From: Verrucomicrobia bacterium UBA6015
GTDB taxonomy: Bacteria > Verrucomicrobiota > Kiritimatiellia > UBA8416
Assembly (NCBI GenBank): GCA_002428045.1
Contig: DIZZ01000192.1
Span: forward strand, 4,885-15,307
Direction: 5' to 3'
DNA: 10,423 bases
Made by a program: the position numbers and the translations under genes. Below the pieces are notes generated by a model, which did not search any database, was not told where the DNA came from, and saw nothing but the letters and a program-made list of their open reading frames with translations. Below are positions 1 to 6,713 of this stretch, in pieces. The first letter of the stretch is position 1. Every line of letters starts with the position of its first letter.

Positions 1-269
1 ACCCCGAGATTCGTCGCCGTCCCGGTCTGCATCAAGGCACCGCCTCCGAAGTCACGCGTGATGCCGGCAAGCTGGACGCCAAGGCCGACCTGCTGACCGA
101 CGGTTCCGGGCGCCGGGGACCGCAGCGTGGTGACATAGGCTTCCTTGAAGGTGACATCACTTTGCTTGTAGCCCGTGGTGTTGACGTTGGCAATATCATT
201 GCCGATAACATTCATGCGTTGCTGGTGCGTCTGCAGTCCCGAGATCCCGCTGAACATTGATGGTAACAT
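1..269 (-). CDS. flgE: FlgE, flagellar hook protein (N-terminal part, cut by window edge)
   Basis: The visible 89 codons encode the start of the flagellar hook subunit, which is exported through the flagellar secretion apparatus and polymerises into the hook outside the cell. The reading frame starts MLPSMFSGISGLQTHQQRMN and then contains NVIGNDIANVNTTGYKQS (about residues 20-37), the conserved N-terminal D0 signature of the rod/hook/filament axial proteins; FTFKEAY-like hook sequence follows. The gene runs off the left end, so length and C-terminus are unknown. The ATG at 267-269 is preferred because CAGGAG (277-282) lies 7 bases upstream. A second in-frame ATG at 255-257 (Met5) is possible but worse placed. 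It lies 52 bases after flgD. FlgF, FlgG or a FlgE-like hook-basal-body paralogue share the D0 motif, but the position directly after fliK and flgD favours FlgE. Confidence 0.9.
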   Translation of the reverse strand, partial: MLPSMFSGISGLQTHQQRMNVIGNDIANVNTTGYKQSDVTFKEAYVTTLRSPAPGTVGQQVGLGVQLAGITRDFGGGALMQTGTATNLG

Positions 270-321
270 GGTTTTTCTCCTGTTTTAGTGTTGACTGTAG
301 GTGTGTTTAAGGTTGGCTGCG

Positions 322-948
322 TTATTCGGACCAGAGGAATTCTGGAACCCCATCCCAGAACGACGAGGGGTTGCTGCCCTGTGCGGCGGGTGCCGGGGCG
401 GGGTCGGTTGATGTTGATGGCGTTTCTGTTGTTGACGTTGTCACAGGCGTTGTGACTGGCGTTGTCGACGATCCTGTCGAATAGGTACCCGTTGGGTAAG
501 TGGCCGTCGGGTTGCTGCTCGCCAGGCGCAGTCCGCTAAGATCCGACATCGGCAGGCTGGTTCCGTTGACCGTCAGCATCACCGCTCCGTTCATCCACTT
601 GACGTCCTCGACAACCCCCTCAACGGTGGTTCCATTCGAGCGGGTGGCGGTGATCGTCTGGCCCTGCAGGAGCATGCCGTCGATCAATCCGCTGGACTGC
701 CGTTGGGATTCCAGTTGGGTGTTGACGTTCTGCATCTGCTCCAAGGAACTGAACTGGGCCAGTTGGGCGATACTCTGGGTGCTATCCATGGGGTCCAGCG
801 GATCCTGAGAGGAAAGCTGGGTGACGAGCAGATTGAGGAATTCATCCTTGCCCAGGCTGCCGCCGGGCTTTGTGTTTTCAGGATTCTGCGCCGCCATCAT
901 CGCGGCCTGTGTTCCTGCGGTTGCTTGTACGTCTCCGATTTCGTCCAT
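322..948 (-). CDS. flgD: FlgD, hook-cap assembly scaffold protein, with unusual Thr/Ser/Pro-rich tail
   Basis: A 208-residue protein that caps the growing hook and is needed for FlgE polymerisation. Residues about 31-80 carry the FlgD N-terminal signature: GKDEFLNLLVTQLSSQDPLD, then DSTQSIAQLAQFSSLEQM. Residues about 90-141 (GQTITATRSNGTTVEGVVEDV and on through LTVNG) look like the small beta-barrel part of short FlgD proteins. I see no room for the extra Ig-like insert found in longer homologues. Residues 145-194 are a low-complexity Thr/Ser/Pro/Ala tail with repeated TTPVT, ending in an aromatic-acidic patch (FWDGVPEFLWSE). The ATG at 946-948 is chosen because AGGAG (956-960) sits 7 bases upstream and the FlgD homology starts just after it. 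The frame is open further upstream to 1134, but there it only overlaps fliK out of frame. It lies 26 bases after fliK. Confidence 0.92.
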   Translation of the reverse strand: MDEIGDVQATAGTQAAMMAAQNPENTKPGGSLGKDEFLNLLVTQLSSQDPLDPMDSTQSIAQLAQFSSLEQMQNVNTQLESQRQSSGLIDGMLLQGQTITATRSNGTTVEGVVEDVKWMNGAVMLTVNGTSLPMSDLSGLRLASSNPTATYPTGTYSTGSSTTPVTTPVTTSTTETPSTSTDPAPAPAAQGSNPSSFWDGVPEFLWSE

Positions 949-955
949 GATATGA

Positions 956-970
956 CTCCTCTCTCTCTCT
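956..970 (-). promoter_or_regulatory. flgD ribosome-binding site fused to an (AG)6 dinucleotide tract
   Basis: On the minus strand the fliK-flgD gap holds six AG repeats (959-970) that run directly into the AGGAG Shine-Dalgarno sequence (956-960), followed by 7 bases and the flgD ATG. This decides the flgD start. The tract itself can also pair with the 16S rRNA tail in several registers, so the effective spacing may be flexible. Confidence 0.75.
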
Positions 971-974
971 TTAC

Positions 975-2636
975 TCAAGCCACCCAGCGGTTGCGAACCC
1001 CTGCGGAGAATCGCACGGTGTTCGCCTCGATGGTGGCGTTTTGCTGCTTTTGTGCGCTGCGTGGTTGCAGGAGCCGCTCCGGCTCCTCCCAGCGTTGTGC
1101 CTGAGATTGGTGATTGCCTTCCCGATCCTGACACGAGACCGAGAATTGCCCCAATTGGAATCCTTGGGCTGCCAGACTGCTGCGAAGGTCGCTCTCCTGG
1201 CCAGCCAGGAGGTCGCGCACACCGCTGCCGAGCACCCCGATTTCAACACTCAGTCCATCGGCGGTCGATCGGCAGTTGACGGTGACACGCCCCAGGGCGG
1301 CGGGTTCGAGTTCAATCCGCATGCTGTTGTCCGTGCTGCGCATCGCACCCAGGACAATGCGGTCGAACCGCTCCAGTAGATCGGCGGGTTGCATGCGCTC
1401 TGCGGTGGGCATCGTCGAGGTTGGCGAAATGGCGGTGGGGGCTGGCGCTGACGCGATGGGCGGGGGGGCCTGAAGTGACGTGGCGTCCGGGGCGATCTCC
1501 CGTGCCGATGTCGCTCCGGTGAATGTCAGTGCCGGTTTGGATGGCTCGTTGGGCGTCTGCTGTTTGTCGTTTCCCGATCCGTCGGACATTCCCGATTCGG
1601 TGTCGGCCGATTCACTGTTGCTATCGCTTACCGGCATGAACGCGGGATCCTGCGTATTGGATGCGGCACGCACCGGTTCGGTGCGTGTGGATGGTGCGGG
1701 CGTCGCTGCCTCGGCGGGGATTCCCGCTTCTGCCGGGGCGCTGGCCGGTTGCTGCGTTGTTGGTGAGGAGGCTAGGGGATTCGTGTCTTCAACGGCGTCG
1801 GTGGCGTCGTCGTCGACTGCCGGCATCGCATCGGGTGTCATCGCGTCGGACGGAGGCTCCCCCTCGGAATCGGACGCCGCCGCCACGGGCGAGGCCGTCG
1901 CCGCCACGGGACCGGCTTGTTGCAGGGTCTCGGGCGATTGGAGCCCTTGCGGTATGGGTGCAGGGCTGCCCTGGGGGTCGGGTGTCAGCGTATTCTGAGG
2001 AACCGGTGTCATCCCGGTTTGCGGGGCCTCGGGAGCAGGGCGTCCCATGGCTTCAGTGGGTATGGCACCAGATGCTGACAGCGGACCTTCGGCTGTTGTG
2101 TGTGGGGGCTGTGTTTGCAGCATGCGGGCGGCTTGTTCGTCCACCGTTGCAGGACCTGCCACCGTTGTTTGCCCGCTCACCGTTGCAGGACCTGCTACCG
2201 TCACCTGCTCACTCATCGTTGATAGTTCACCACTCGTCGCTTGTCCTGCCCCCAGCGCTTGCGCTACCGGTTCGCAAATCACAACCGTCGAGACGTTGGA
2301 AGGCAACGTCACCGGGGGGACCTCGATCAAGCCCAGGGCGGCGGCAATCGCGTAGGCTTCGTCGTCAAGCCCCTCGGCAGAGGCATCCGTCACGTGGGTC
2401 ACCGTGTTTTCGTCGACTGGCACGGCTGGCTGCGTCTGGCAAAGCCGTTGCATATGCTGGGTGAAAGGCTGGTTGCTATCGTCCGCATCCATGGGTGTGT
2501 TTCCAGATGGCGATGTGCCCGGGGTTTGCTGCTGTCCGTCCAGTCTATCCGGAGGCAGGGCACCCCCGTCTGCGCTTCCCGCACTGGCTGCGTTGGCGGA
2601 CATGCAATCAAGAATTACGGGGCTATTATTCATCAT
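975..2636 (-). CDS. fliK: FliK, hook-length control protein
   Basis: A 553-residue Ala/Pro/Thr/Ser-rich protein with a recognisable FliK C-terminal hook domain. FliK is secreted during hook growth, measures hook length, and switches the export gate protein FlhB to filament substrates. The C-terminal domain spans about residues 420-505: DNSMRIELEPAALGRVTVNC, then LSVEIGVLGSGVRDLL and LRSSLAAQGFQLGQFSVSC, matching the family pattern of a short LxLxPxxLGxVxV strand followed by LRxxLxxxG. Residues 1-415 are low complexity and weakly conserved, as usual for FliK, and include a 12-residue tandem repeat (146-169). Length is above the roughly 400 residues of enteric FliK but within family range. Two adjacent ATGs (2636, 2633) could both serve. 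Only a weak AGG-type ribosome site is visible, overlapping the stop of the upstream gene 8 bases away, so translation is probably coupled. Several long opposite-strand frames here are by-products of composition. Confidence 0.93.
   Translation of the reverse strand: MMNNSPVILDCMSANAASAGSADGGALPPDRLDGQQQTPGTSPSGNTPMDADDSNQPFTQHMQRLCQTQPAVPVDENTVTHVTDASAEGLDDEAYAIAAALGLIEVPPVTLPSNVSTVVICEPVAQALGAGQATSGELSTMSEQVTVAGPATVSGQTTVAGPATVDEQAARMLQTQPPHTTAEGPLSASGAIPTEAMGRPAPEAPQTGMTPVPQNTLTPDPQGSPAPIPQGLQSPETLQQAGPVAATASPVAAASDSEGEPPSDAMTPDAMPAVDDDATDAVEDTNPLASSPTTQQPASAPAEAGIPAEAATPAPSTRTEPVRAASNTQDPAFMPVSDSNSESADTESGMSDGSGNDKQQTPNEPSKPALTFTGATSAREIAPDATSLQAPPPIASAPAPTAISPTSTMPTAERMQPADLLERFDRIVLGAMRSTDNSMRIELEPAALGRVTVNCRSTADGLSVEIGVLGSGVRDLLAGQESDLRSSLAAQGFQLGQFSVSCQDREGNHQSQAQRWEEPERLLQPRSAQKQQNATIEANTVRFSAGVRNRWVA
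2142..2201 (-). repeat. Tandem 36-base repeat inside fliK (12-residue TVAGPATV unit)
   Basis: Two 24-base copies at 2142-2165 and 2178-2201 differ at one base and start 36 bases apart, giving the repeated peptide TVAGPATV at residues 146-153 and 158-165. The following residues (SGQT, DEQA) and preceding SEQV are also related, so about two and a half degenerate units can be seen. The repeat stays in frame and lies in the variable spacer part of FliK, upstream of the C-terminal domain. Confidence 0.85.
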
Positions 2637-2644
2637 GTGACTGC

Positions 2645-3253
2645 CTAATTAGTGCCTTCGGCGGGCTCGGTTTTCTTGGCTTTCTCGCTCTTCTGCTTGC
2701 GGATAAGCTCTGACCATGCAACAGCACGTTCAATGCCACGCGGGCCCAGCGTGACCGCCGCATCCATAATGGCACCGGCCTGGCGATCCTGGAGCAGCAC
2801 GAGGACGCGCGACGCCTGTTCCGGCTCCAGCTCCGCCAGCAGCGTGGCGGCATTCTGCGGGTCCATTTTTGAGTAGAATTCAGCCAATTTGCGCATATTG
2901 ATCTGTTCGATGGCGTCCTGCTCCTTGAAATACGTCTTCAACGCCTCTTCGGCCGAGGCCAGTTCGTCGCGCATACGGGTCAGCAGGATCTCCTCCTGCC
3001 GGACCTTGGCCTCTTGTTCGGTGAGTTGCGCTTCTTTCCGGTTCTGCACTTCCTCACGGGCAATAATTTCCTTCAGCAGATCCTCGACGGCCCGGCTTTG
3101 CTCGGGGAATACCGTCGCACGCCATTCCTCAGGCAGTAGGTTCGTCTCTTCCTTTTCCGGCGGCGGATTCATGCGGCCCGTCGCATAGAGGGCGGCCAGC
3201 ATGCTCAAGGCAGCAGCACAGAGAATGCAGACGAATAAGAAAATAGCCTTCAT
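2645..3253 (-). CDS. MotE/YlxF-like membrane-anchored coiled-coil protein with MgtE-N-like domain
   Basis: A 202-residue protein with three visible parts. There is a hydrophobic N-terminal segment (residues 4-25) likely to act as an uncleaved anchor or signal. A charged region rich in Glu, Lys, Arg and Gln (about 50-112) has coiled-coil character. A compact helical segment (about 118-168, including FYSKMDPQNAATLLAELEPE) resembles the MgtE intracellular N-terminal fold that is also related to FliG. This architecture is known from MotE of Sinorhizobium, reported as a periplasmic chaperone for MotC, and from YlxF between fliJ and fliK in Bacillus. The location here, between fliJ and fliK, is the same. 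The ATG overlaps the fliJ stop by 4 bases (ATGA). A part in the motor or in the export/stator interface is inferred from context only; molecular function is not shown by the sequence. Confidence 0.75.
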   Translation of the reverse strand: MKAIFLFVCILCAAALSMLAALYATGRMNPPPEKEETNLLPEEWRATVFPEQSRAVEDLLKEIIAREEVQNRKEAQLTEQEAKVRQEEILLTRMRDELASAEEALKTYFKEQDAIEQINMRKLAEFYSKMDPQNAATLLAELEPEQASRVLVLLQDRQAGAIMDAAVTLGPRGIERAVAWSELIRKQKSEKAKKTEPAEGTN

Positions 3254-3747
3254 TGATGATGCTCCAGTTGGGGGTTGTCATGGGTGGAAGGGGGTGTTGG
3301 CTTACGGTTGCGCAGGAAGACCGAGGTGGCTTGTTCGTCGAGCATAATCTGCTCCTTCTTGTTGGCGTTGGCCACCCAGGCGCTGCGCTCCTTGTTGGAT
3401 AGGCTCTGCATGATCTTGTGGTCCACCAGTGCCTTGCGCAATTCGTCCCGCCGTTTGTTGACCGTATCCAGCGTGTTGGCTGCCGTCCGCACGGATTGTG
3501 TCAGGCAATCGGAAAGGTGGTGGATCCAGGCGCGATGCACGATGTGCTCGCGCACTGAAAGGGCTTCCTTCTCGGCCGTCGCGGCATGCTTGGCCGACTG
3601 TTGGCGCATGGCGGCATCGCAGGCTTCCTGCTCGCGACGGCAACGGTCGAGTTCGCGCTCGGATTCTGCCAGCCGCATTTCGCAGCGGGTCATCATCGCT
3701 TCCCTGGCATCCAGCACGCGTTGCAGGCGATAATGAAACGCGCTCAT
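3250..3747 (-). CDS. fliJ: FliJ, flagellar export ATPase-associated coiled-coil protein
   Basis: A 165-residue, strongly charged and predicted coiled-coil protein. FliJ is the central stalk of the FliI ring, contacts the export gate protein FlhA and recycles chaperones. The N-terminus has the family pattern FHYRLQRVLDAREAMM followed by heptad-like Glu/Arg/Ala-rich stretches (about residues 8-65). A second helical stretch (about 75-145, TLDTVNKRRDELRKALVDHK) completes the antiparallel hairpin. FliJ proteins diverge widely in sequence, so much of the assignment rests on size, coiled-coil character and position directly after fliI. Enteric FliJ is about 147 residues; this one has a short basic, polar C-terminal extension ending in LEHHQ. 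It overlaps fliI by 4 bases (ATGA) at its start and the MotE-like gene by 4 bases at its end, suggesting translational coupling. Confidence 0.88.
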   Translation of the reverse strand: MSAFHYRLQRVLDAREAMMTRCEMRLAESERELDRCRREQEACDAAMRQQSAKHAATAEKEALSVREHIVHRAWIHHLSDCLTQSVRTAANTLDTVNKRRDELRKALVDHKIMQSLSNKERSAWVANANKKEQIMLDEQATSVFLRNRKPTPPSTHDNPQLEHHQ

Positions 3748-5066
3748 GCCAGTGCCTCCTCAAGACCCTTGAGCATGGCGGCGGGATCAGCGATCTCATT
3801 CGGTCGTTGTTTCAGGAACGTGTTGATGGCGTTGATCTTGCTCAGTGCCTCATCAATCTTGGGGTTCGACCCCGCCACATAGGCCCCCACATTGACCAGA
3901 TCCTCGGCCCGGCGATAGACGGAGAGCAGTTCGCGCAACCGCCCTGCCAGTTCGGCCTGCTTGGCGGGGGCGACGTCGCTCATCAGGCGGCTGACGCTCT
4001 TGAGCACGTCAATCGCCGGATAGTGGTTGGCTTCGGCGATTTCGCGGGAAAGCACGATGTGTCCATCCAGGATCGAGCGGACGCTGTCGGCGATCGGATC
4101 GTTCATGTCATCGCCTTCCACCAGGACGGTGAAAAAGGCGGTGATGGTGCCCTGGGGCGAGGTGCCGGGCCGTTCGAGCAGGCGGGCCAGCAGACCGAAT
4201 ACGCTGGGCGGATAGCCGCGGGTGGCGGGTGGCTCGCCGACGGCCAGTCCGATTTCGCGTTGTGCCATGGCGTAGCGAGTCACGGAGTCCATCATGAGCA
4301 GGACATCATCCCCCTGATCTCGGAAATATTCGGCAATCGCCATGGCGGTTGCCGCCCCTTTGCGACGCAGCAGCGGCGATTGATCCGAGGTCACGGCGAC
4401 GACCACCGATTTCTGTAGCCCGTCGCCTAGGTTCTTCTCGATAAAGTCGCGCACTTCACGGCCACGTTCGCCGACCAATGCAATGACGTTGACCGTGGCG
4501 CAGGAATGCCGGGCCAGCGAGCCGAGGAGCACACTCTTGCCGACGCCGCTGCCGGCAAAGATGCCGATCCGCTGACCCTTGGCGCAGGTCATGCAGGCGT
4601 CGATGGCGCGCACCCCGGTATGGAAGATGCTGCTGATGCGGGTCCGCTGCAGCGGGGAGGGCGGGAGCCGGTCGATTTCCACGCTGGTCATGTCCAGAGG
4701 GGCAGGCATCCCGTCCAGGGGGCGTCCCAGTCCGTCCACGACCCGGCCCAGCAATCCGGGGCCGGCGGCAATCCGCATGGCCCCATCCGGCAGCACCCGG
4801 TCGCCGGGGCGGATACCCGCGACATATTCAATCGGCATCAAGATGACCGAACGCTCGTGGAACCCGACCACCTCGGCTGGAATACGTGTGCGCATCTCGA
4901 CCGGTCCGGTCTCGATCCAGGCCAGATCCCCGACCGATGCGGTCGGCCCCGTGGACTCGACCGTCAGTCCGATCACGCGGGTGACCCGGCCTTCGGACCG
5001 GGTCCAGCTCCGGTGGGGGAGCTGCTCCAGGCGCGGCATCAAATCGATTTGAACATCAGTATTCAT
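3744..5066 (-). CDS. fliI: FliI, flagellum-specific export ATPase
   Basis: A 440-residue F1-beta-like ATPase that energises flagellar type III export at the cytoplasmic face of the basal body. Visible signatures: Walker A AGSGVGKS (171-178), the LVGERGREVRDFIE block (198-211) holding the catalytic-type glutamate (E200), Walker B LLMMD (256-260), followed by SVTRYAMAQREIGLAVGEPP and ATRGYPPSVF (281-290), which are diagnostic of FliI/SctN rather than F1. The C-terminal helical domain (about 350-440) is complete. Length matches the family. The start MNTDVQIDLM at 5066 is chosen because its ATG overlaps the fliH stop by 4 bases (ATGA). An open extension to 5225 reads through fliH in another frame and gives non-homologous sequence. 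A SctN of a virulence secretion system is the only alternative and is excluded by the flagellar neighbours. Confidence 0.97.
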   Translation of the reverse strand: MNTDVQIDLMPRLEQLPHRSWTRSEGRVTRVIGLTVESTGPTASVGDLAWIETGPVEMRTRIPAEVVGFHERSVILMPIEYVAGIRPGDRVLPDGAMRIAAGPGLLGRVVDGLGRPLDGMPAPLDMTSVEIDRLPPSPLQRTRISSIFHTGVRAIDACMTCAKGQRIGIFAGSGVGKSVLLGSLARHSCATVNVIALVGERGREVRDFIEKNLGDGLQKSVVVAVTSDQSPLLRRKGAATAMAIAEYFRDQGDDVLLMMDSVTRYAMAQREIGLAVGEPPATRGYPPSVFGLLARLLERPGTSPQGTITAFFTVLVEGDDMNDPIADSVRSILDGHIVLSREIAEANHYPAIDVLKSVSRLMSDVAPAKQAELAGRLRELLSVYRRAEDLVNVGAYVAGSNPKIDEALSKINAINTFLKQRPNEIADPAAMLKGLEEALA

Positions 5067-5689
5067 GACGTTGCGGCGGGGGTTCGGTTGCCGCCACCAT
5101 GGCGGGATGGATCCTTGAGTGCTTCGGTCAATACGCCGAGACGTTCGTGCAGGCGTCCGTCGATGACCCCGTTGCGACTCTCGACGATCATATCCCCGGG
5201 CTTGAGGTTGGTGTCGGCAATCCACTCGATCGCCGCGCCGCGTGCCGGGGAAAGCAGTCCCTGGCGGGCGGCTTCGATATCCTTGGGCGAAAGGCGGATG
5301 CGCATACCCTGCAGATCCGATACCGGGGCGAGCGTTTCCTCGATGATGCCGCGCAGCATGTCTGCATCGGGCAATTCGTGCTGCAGGATGACCTCGGCAA
5401 TGCCGATGGACATATCAATCACCTGCCGCTGGATTTCGCCCTTGAGCTTATCGAGCGACTTTTGCCATTCGGCCTCCCACTGGGCGATGCGTTTGCGTTC
5501 GGCCTCCTTCATGGCCAGGACTTCGCGACGGACCATCTCCTCGGCCATTTGCCGGGCCTGACGGGCGATACGATCGGTATCCGGCTCGGGCGCGGCCGCC
5601 GCGACGCGGTACTCGGTAATGACGCAGCCGCGGGTGCGGAAGCCAGAGGCGGCGTGGACGGCCATGCCACCGAGTTCAGACGTATTCAT
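5063..5689 (-). CDS. fliH: FliH, regulator/stator of the flagellar export ATPase
   Basis: A 208-residue protein of the FliH/SctL family, which binds FliI, tethers it to the C-ring and restrains its ATPase activity. Residues about 38-95 form a highly charged helix (EMVRREVLAMKEAERKRIAQ) as in FliH stalks. The C-terminal half carries the family block GDMIVESRNGVIDGRLHERL (165-184) followed by VLTEALKD. The N-terminus lacks the Trp residues that in Salmonella FliH contact FliN and FlhA, so docking may differ; this is an inference from absence in a poorly conserved region. The start at 5689 is supported by AGGAAGGA upstream and makes a 14-base overlap with fliG. An alternative ATG is Met9. The open frame extends up to 6001, but that part is only fliG read out of frame. 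The stop overlaps the fliI ATG. Confidence 0.9.
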   Translation of the reverse strand: MNTSELGGMAVHAASGFRTRGCVITEYRVAAAAPEPDTDRIARQARQMAEEMVRREVLAMKEAERKRIAQWEAEWQKSLDKLKGEIQRQVIDMSIGIAEVILQHELPDADMLRGIIEETLAPVSDLQGMRIRLSPKDIEAARQGLLSPARGAAIEWIADTNLKPGDMIVESRNGVIDGRLHERLGVLTEALKDPSRHGGGNRTPAATS

Positions 5690-6698
5690 TGGCTGATCCT
5701 TCCTGGATACTGATCTCGCCCTGTCCATCCAAATCGCGGATAAGGGTGATGATCTCTTTCTGTTTGGCTTCAACATCCGAAAGCTTGATCTTCGGCGCAA
5801 ACTGCATGTCTTCCTTGAGTCCTTCAACCGCACGCTTGGACATGTTGTTGAAGAATTTCTCGCGGACATCGACCGGGGCGCTACGCAGGGCAACGGCCAG
5901 GGTGGACATATCCACTTCCTGCATGATCCGGCGCATATCCGCGTCACTGATGCGGATGATATCCTCGAAGCTGAACAGGCGGTCGCGCAGCTCGGTGCCA
6001 AGCTCGGGGGCGCTCTCGTCGATCGATTGCAGGATGTCTTCCGTCAGGCCGTGGTCAAGCGCCTGCAGGATGGCCGATGCTCGCTCGATGATGTTGCCCG
6101 CATCGGATTTCTCGGCCTTGCGGCTCTTGCCGATGCGCGTCTCGATGTAGGCGGCGGCCCGGTTGACCACCGCTTCGGAGGGGGGGCGGCCGGTGCAGAG
6201 GATGTACATGACCTGCTTGCCGACCTCGTGCGGGACGAGATTGAGCACTTCGGCGGCTAGTTCCGGTTCCAGGTAACGCATGACCATGGCAATGATGTTG
6301 GGCTGTTCGCGACCGAGCACGGACAGGATCTGCTCTGCACCCATCTCGGCGAGTCGCGAGAAGGCGGCATTGCCGGTAGGGGTTTCCTGCAGCAGTGCGG
6401 CGGCGCGTTTCTCGCCGATGGCCTGGGTCAGGAGGTTATTCGCCAGTCGCTCGTCGCCCTGGATGGCACCGCGCGAGTCGGTGATGCCGTGCAGGCATTC
6501 CGTAATGACCCGCTGGCGCACATCGCCCGAAACGATCCCGAGGCGGCGCATGGCATCCGCCACGCGGGCCAACACGGTGGGATTCAATTGCTGCAGGATG
6601 GATGCGGCGGCGCTTTCCTTGAGACTGACCAGCAGGATGGCGACCTTCTGCTCTTCGGTCAGTGTACGATCAGTGGTTACTACAGCGGTTGTGCTCAT
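5676..6698 (-). CDS. fliG: FliG, flagellar motor switch/rotor protein
   Basis: A 340-residue rotor protein of the C-ring that links the FliF MS-ring to FliM and contacts the stator. N-terminal domain: LTEEQKVAILLVSL (13-26). The middle domain has REQPNIIAMVMRYL (130-143) where most homologues have EHPQ, so the FliM-contact motif is changed to EQPN. A linker GNIIERASAILQALD (201-215) precedes LFSFEDIIRISD (241-252), corresponding to the MFxFED motif. The C-terminal torque helix region REKFFNNMSKRAVEGLKEDM (279-298) is intact. Aligning by eye to E. coli FliG, the charged torque residues are kept in charge: R272, R289, E296, D297 and K305. The length is normal (E. coli 331). It starts 15 bases after fliF with only a distant GAGGG upstream, and its end overlaps fliH by 14 bases. 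Confidence 0.97.
   Translation of the reverse strand: MSTTAVVTTDRTLTEEQKVAILLVSLKESAAASILQQLNPTVLARVADAMRRLGIVSGDVRQRVITECLHGITDSRGAIQGDERLANNLLTQAIGEKRAAALLQETPTGNAAFSRLAEMGAEQILSVLGREQPNIIAMVMRYLEPELAAEVLNLVPHEVGKQVMYILCTGRPPSEAVVNRAAAYIETRIGKSRKAEKSDAGNIIERASAILQALDHGLTEDILQSIDESAPELGTELRDRLFSFEDIIRISDADMRRIMQEVDMSTLAVALRSAPVDVREKFFNNMSKRAVEGLKEDMQFAPKIKLSDVEAKQKEIITLIRDLDGQGEISIQEGSANEYV
5697..5704 (-). promoter_or_regulatory. fliH ribosome-binding site inside the fliG coding sequence
   Basis: AGGAAGGA lies on the minus strand within the last codons of fliG, with its 3' end 7 bases from the fliH ATG (5687-5689). It fixes the fliH start and explains how fliH is read despite overlapping fliG by 14 bases in another frame. 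Confidence 0.7.
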
Positions 6699-6713
6699 GA
6701 CTATTTTCTACCC

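Noticed and set aside
949..1134. 62-residue N-terminal extension of FlgD
   Set aside because: It overlaps the end of fliK out of frame; the ATG at 948 has a good ribosome site and begins just before FlgD homology.
1480..2464. Ser/Ala/Gly-rich and Arg/Pro-rich plus-strand open frames opposite fliK
   Set aside because: They mirror the low-complexity Ala/Ser/Pro composition of FliK; the minus-strand frame carries the FliK C-terminal domain and fits the operon.
3705..3720. Plus-strand TGG...GC arrangement resembling a sigma-54 promoter (TGGCATCCAGCACGCG)
   Set aside because: GG-N10-GC spacing is met, but the -12 box is poor, it lies inside fliJ and points antisense with no gene to drive.
3498..4418. 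Plus-strand open frame (about 306 codons) opposite fliJ and fliI
   Set aside because: Antisense shadow of conserved coding sequence; no family signature, no promoter or ribosome site.
5067..5225. 53-residue N-terminal extension of FliI
   Set aside because: The extension is fliH read in another frame, rich in Arg and unlike FliI; the ATG at 5066 in the ATGA overlap is the expected start.
4506..5561. Long plus-strand open frame (about 351 codons) opposite fliI and fliH
   Set aside because: It is fully antisense to two strongly conserved genes, has no recognisable domain or ribosome site, and its residue make-up is what GC-rich antisense reading gives.
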